Assembly: GCA_023131935.1 (NCBI GenBank)
Contig: JAGLYY010000021.1
Span: 1-8,198 of the forward strand
DNA: 8,198 bases
Direction of reading: 5' to 3'
DNA from: Spirochaetales bacterium
GTDB lineage: Bacteria > Spirochaetota > Spirochaetia > JAGLYY01
Shown here: positions 5,810 through 8,198 of the stretch, piece by piece
Position numbering within the stretch: the stretch's first letter is position 1
Layout: each line of letters starts with the position of its first letter
Position numbers and translations under genes: made by a program
Notes under the pieces: generated by a model
The model's database searches: none
Told to the model about the DNA's origin: nothing
Seen by the model: only the letters and a program-made list of their open reading frames with translations

Positions 5810-7120
5810 ATGCACATTATTGATGTGATAAAAAAGAAACAGGCAGGGGAGCCTTTTACTCTCCAGGAGATAGAATTCTTTATCCGGGGATACATAGATG
5901 GTGACATCCACGATTACCAGATAGCCGCCCTTCTTATGGCAATCTGGTTCAAGGGGATGGATAATCGTGAGACGACAGACCTGACCCTTACAATGATGAG
6001 ATTCGGTGATATTGTGGATCTTTCAGCGATTTCCGGAATCAAGGTGGACAAACATTCAACCGGCGGTGTTGCCGATACCACAACCCTGATTTCAGCCCCT
6101 CTTGTCGCGGCATGTGGTGGAAAAGTCGCCAAGATATCCGGCAGGGGGCTTGGACACACCGGAGGGACCCTGGATAAACTTGAATCTATTCCAGGATTAT
6201 CGGTTGAGCAGTCAATGGAACGGTTTGCGGAGATTGTTTCTGAAAGTGGAATAGCGATCATAGGTCAAACCGCGAATCTTGTACCTGCCGATAAGAAGCT
6301 TTATGCTCTTCGGGATGTTACTGGGACAATCGACAATCTTTCTCTGATTGCCAGCAGCGTAATGAGCAAGAAACTCGCCTCGGGGAGTGATGCCATCGTT
6401 CTTGATGTTAAGACAGGCAGCGGTGCTTTTATGCGGAAACCGGAGGATGCCGAAGAGCTTGCCAGGGTGATGGTTGCCATCGGGAACCGCGCAGGAAAGA
6501 GGACCCTTGCTCTGGTAACCGATATGAATCAACCCCTTGGAATGGCAATAGGTAATGCTCTCGAGGTCCAGGAAGCTATTGAAATTCTGGATGGTAAGAT
6601 TGAAGGAGCGCTGAAAGAAGTTTCCCTCGCTCTTGGCGCCCAGATGCTCATTGTCTCTGACCTGGCAACAAGGGAAGAAGAAGCCCTGGAAATGCTGGAA
6701 AATTCGATAGAGAACGGGGAAGGGAAAAAACGTTTTGCCCGAATGATTGAAGCCCAGGGGGGCGATCCCCGGGTGGTAGATGATATTGGTCTTTTACCCC
6801 AGGCACAGGAAAAAATTCCTGTCCTTGCTGACAGGGAAGGTTTTATCGGTGTGATGTCCACAGCCGATCTGGGAGTAGCCGCCCTGCTTCTTGGCGCCGG
6901 TCGGCTGACAAAGTCAGATGTAATCGATCCTGCGGTAGGGATCTGGATGAAGAAACGGATCGGTGATGAGGTGGCTAAAGGGGAGGAACTCGCCACCTTC
7001 TACGTGAACAACCGGAAAAATCTGGATGAGGCTGAAGAGCGTTTTAAGGAGGCGATCACCATCACCAGGGATAAACCGGCGGCAATTCCCCTTATCTACG
7101 CGAAAATAGAGGGGGAGTGA
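5810..7120 (+). CDS. pdp: Pyrimidine-nucleoside phosphorylase
   Basis: Cytosolic salvage enzyme that reversibly phosphorolyses uridine, deoxyuridine and thymidine to the base plus (deoxy)ribose 1-phosphate. At 436 residues it is full length for the family. An N-terminal helical domain comes first, then the phosphate-binding KHSTGG (81-86). The family signature SGRGLGHTGGTLDKLE (110-125) is complete. R168 (in YALRD), S183 and K187 (in IASSVMSKK) match the known base-binding residues of this family in spacing and number. The central glycine-rich VKTGSGAFM (200-208) and a C-terminal alpha/beta domain are present. VADTTTL after the phosphate loop resembles the broad-specificity pyrimidine type (usually VGDTTTL) more than the thymidine-specific enzyme, so Pdp is preferred over DeoA. 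No other deoxynucleoside genes (deoC, deoB, nupC, cdd) are adjacent. It lies 42 nt after the kinase on the same strand and may be read through from that promoter. Confidence 0.96.
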   Translation: MHIIDVIKKKQAGEPFTLQEIEFFIRGYIDGDIHDYQIAALLMAIWFKGMDNRETTDLTLTMMRFGDIVDLSAISGIKVDKHSTGGVADTTTLISAPLVAACGGKVAKISGRGLGHTGGTLDKLESIPGLSVEQSMERFAEIVSESGIAIIGQTANLVPADKKLYALRDVTGTIDNLSLIASSVMSKKLASGSDAIVLDVKTGSGAFMRKPEDAEELARVMVAIGNRAGKRTLALVTDMNQPLGMAIGNALEVQEAIEILDGKIEGALKEVSLALGAQMLIVSDLATREEEALEMLENSIENGEGKKRFARMIEAQGGDPRVVDDIGLLPQAQEKIPVLADREGFIGVMSTADLGVAALLLGAGRLTKSDVIDPAVGIWMKKRIGDEVAKGEELATFYVNNRKNLDEAEERFKEAITITRDKPAAIPLIYAKIEGE

Positions 7121-7183
7121 GGGATTACCTCTCGTGAGATGAGTAGGGCGATACTATAATTTCGATAAAATATTCCCCTCCTT
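7121..7183. other. Short convergent intergenic gap, no clear terminator
   Basis: The 63 nt between pdp and the convergent permease contain GAGG-5 nt-CCTC (7119-7131) and an AT-rich centre, but no GC stem followed by a T-run on either strand. The two convergent operons may therefore have overlapping 3' ends or use Rho. Confidence 0.35.
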
Positions 7184-7828
7184 TTAACCACGGCGCTTGA
7201 ATCGAATAGCGGCCAGCATCAAAATTAAATAGAGCAGCACACTACATCCGGTTACTGCAAGCCAGTTGGTGTTTATAAAAAAAAGAGTGATCGCCTTTAA
7301 ATCAAACCCAGCGCGGGATTTAAGAGTTACAAACAGAATAACCTGAGGGATTATGAGGAAAGCGAATACGGAAATTTTGGCGACATTGGCGAACTTTGTG
7401 AAACCAAGCGCATAAATACCCAAATAGATCATGGCCACAACAAGCAGAGAAAAATTCCCAATCAAGAGGATAACCCCGTTTGCTACAGCAGTTTTTACCG
7501 GGGTCTCGAAGATCAAGGGTATCAACAACAGAATCAAAAAGGATGCGGCAGCATCAATCAGAAGCATGAGTAGAAATTTCACACCTACTATTTCGGATGC
7601 CTTCAAAGGTAGAACCTGCAGAAAGGTATATCCGTTGTATTTATCCTCTGCGCGTTCATGGGTGATAACCGATGACAGTACCAGTAACAGCAGCAGCGGA
7701 CCCGACAGCATTATAAAAAGCTGATTCATCGTCACTTTTGTGATGAATATTCCGGCCAGCAGAACAATGGTGAAAGCGAAAAAAAGCACTTTACTGCGTC
7801 GCAGGTCTTTCAAAATCAGTGTAATCAT
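7184..7828 (-). CDS. ABC-2 type transporter permease subunit
   Basis: Small integral membrane protein, 214 residues, with about six hydrophobic helices (roughly 14-30, 36-55, 82-106, 115-142, 149-169, 187-208). It starts with a short cytoplasmic helix, MITLILKDLRRSK, typical of ABC-2 permeases. The loop after TM2, THERAEDKYNGYTFLQVLPLKASEIVGVK (56-84), matches the conserved coupling region 'E...K.y..l..LP.s..eiv..K' of the ABC2_membrane_5-like group. It would form a transport channel with an ATP-binding partner; the substrate is unknown, and peptide, drug or cell-envelope stress roles are common for such operons. The start overlaps the stop of the GntR regulator as ATGA (7825-7828), giving translational coupling. 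No nucleotide-binding subunit gene follows; downstream is convergent pdp. Confidence 0.85.
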   Translation of the reverse strand: MITLILKDLRRSKVLFFAFTIVLLAGIFITKVTMNQLFIMLSGPLLLLLVLSSVITHERAEDKYNGYTFLQVLPLKASEIVGVKFLLMLLIDAAASFLILLLIPLIFETPVKTAVANGVILLIGNFSLLVVAMIYLGIYALGFTKFANVAKISVFAFLIIPQVILFVTLKSRAGFDLKAITLFFINTNWLAVTGCSVLLYLILMLAAIRFKRRG

Positions 7829-8198
7829 AACTTACCCACCTCTTTCACAGTGTTGATAATCTCTTCCACAGAAATACCGAACTTTTCCCCGGACTCAATC
7901 AGTTTTCGAACCTCTTCCCTGATCTCAGCTATCTTTTCACTCCTCAGCTTGTCCTTATCGATATCCGAAACATAAGAACCCAGGCCGGAACGGGTTATGA
8001 TGTATCCTTCGTTTTCCAGGTCCGAATATGCCCTCTTTATGGTTATGGCGCTGATCTTAAGCGTCATCGACATCTCCCTGATAGAGGGAAGCTTGTCGTT
8101 CGGTTTAAGAACACGGGAAGCAATGGCATCTTTGATTTGATCCGTTATCTGTTTATACATAGGGTCGGGATTCGACGGAGAGATGACGATAAACAGGG
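7825..8198 (-). CDS. GntR-family regulator, YtrA subfamily (5' end outside the window)
   Basis: DNA-binding repressor, probably autoregulating its transporter operon. An ATG at 8160 gives 111 residues, but the frame stays open to the window edge and reads LFIVISPSNPDP before MYKQITDQIKDAI. This is the normal N-terminus of YtrA-type regulators ('..I....PIYeQI..QIk..I'), so the true start is most likely just beyond 8198. The winged helix-turn-helix has the family hallmarks LKPNDKLPSIREMSMTLKIS, TIKRAYSDLENEGYI and the wing GLGSYVS. A short charged, coiled-coil-like tail of about 45 residues follows instead of the FadR/HutC effector domain, which defines the YtrA subfamily. It is coupled by ATGA to the ABC-2 permease, as expected for ytr-like operons. 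In many of these the ATPase gene follows the regulator directly; here it does not. The operator would lie outside the window. Confidence 0.9.
   Translation of the reverse strand, partial: LFIVISPSNPDPMYKQITDQIKDAIASRVLKPNDKLPSIREMSMTLKISAITIKRAYSDLENEGYIITRSGLGSYVSDIDKDKLRSEKIAEIREEVRKLIESGEKFGISVEEIINTVKEVGKL

Noticed and set aside
6529..6996. Long minus-strand frame (155 codons) opposite pdp
   Set aside because: It is a shadow of pdp, whose forward frame has full family motifs; the reverse product is serine/proline/alanine-rich with no domain.
7121..7183. Bidirectional terminator between pdp and the ABC-2 permease
   Set aside because: The only stems found are 4 bp long or broken by internal mismatches, and no T-run follows.

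Overview
This is an 8.2 kb piece of a bacterial chromosome with ordinary gene density and six largely intact protein genes. It also holds one roughly 0.8 kb island with no intact gene, which contains the 3' remnant of a degraded gene. The taxonomic signal is weak. A lipoprotein solute-binding protein paired with a membrane histidine kinase of the 'SHEINTPIGI / FKQVAVDQ' type, a YtrA-type GntR regulator, and strong purine-rich Shine-Dalgarno (SD) sequences before two genes suggest a diderm bacterium such as a spirochaete or a relative. This is an inference from gene style only.

Layout. (1) 80-1144 (+): a GNAT-type acyltransferase with an unassigned C-terminal half. Its stop codon directly abuts the stop codon of a convergent 12-TM APC-family amino-acid permease, 1145-2467 (-). 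Both genes lack an SD sequence and both have a promoter-like -10 element 5-6 nt before the start codon, so both may give leaderless transcripts. (2) 2468-3254: no intact gene. It holds the permease promoter and a very AT-rich open frame of about 105 codons (about 2612-2929) without a start codon. That frame reads as the C-terminal third of a sugar phosphate isomerase/epimerase (AP-endonuclease-2 TIM barrel). After it come about 250 bases rich in inverted repeats, then a good sigma70-type promoter. (3) 3255-5767 (+): a tight two-gene unit encoding an SBP_bac_3 lipoprotein and a HAMP histidine kinase, 8 nt apart. This looks like a detached-receptor sensory system, and no response regulator is visible. 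(4) 5810-7120 (+): pyrimidine-nucleoside phosphorylase (pdp/deoA), 42 nt downstream with a strong SD and small palindromes in front. It may be co-transcribed or separately controlled. (5) 7184-8198 (-): a GntR/YtrA-family repressor, cut by the window edge, overlapping an ABC-2 type permease by ATGA. The ATP-binding subunit is not in the window and is probably encoded upstream, beyond position 8198.

How the genes relate: the sensor pair and pdp form one rightward block, and the GntR-permease pair is a self-regulated transporter operon running towards it. There are no RNA genes, CRISPR arrays, complete insertion sequences or clear strong intrinsic terminators. The most unusual items are the hidden epimerase remnant, the inverted-repeat-rich segment beside it, the binding-protein/kinase pair without a regulator, and the two leaderless-looking starts.
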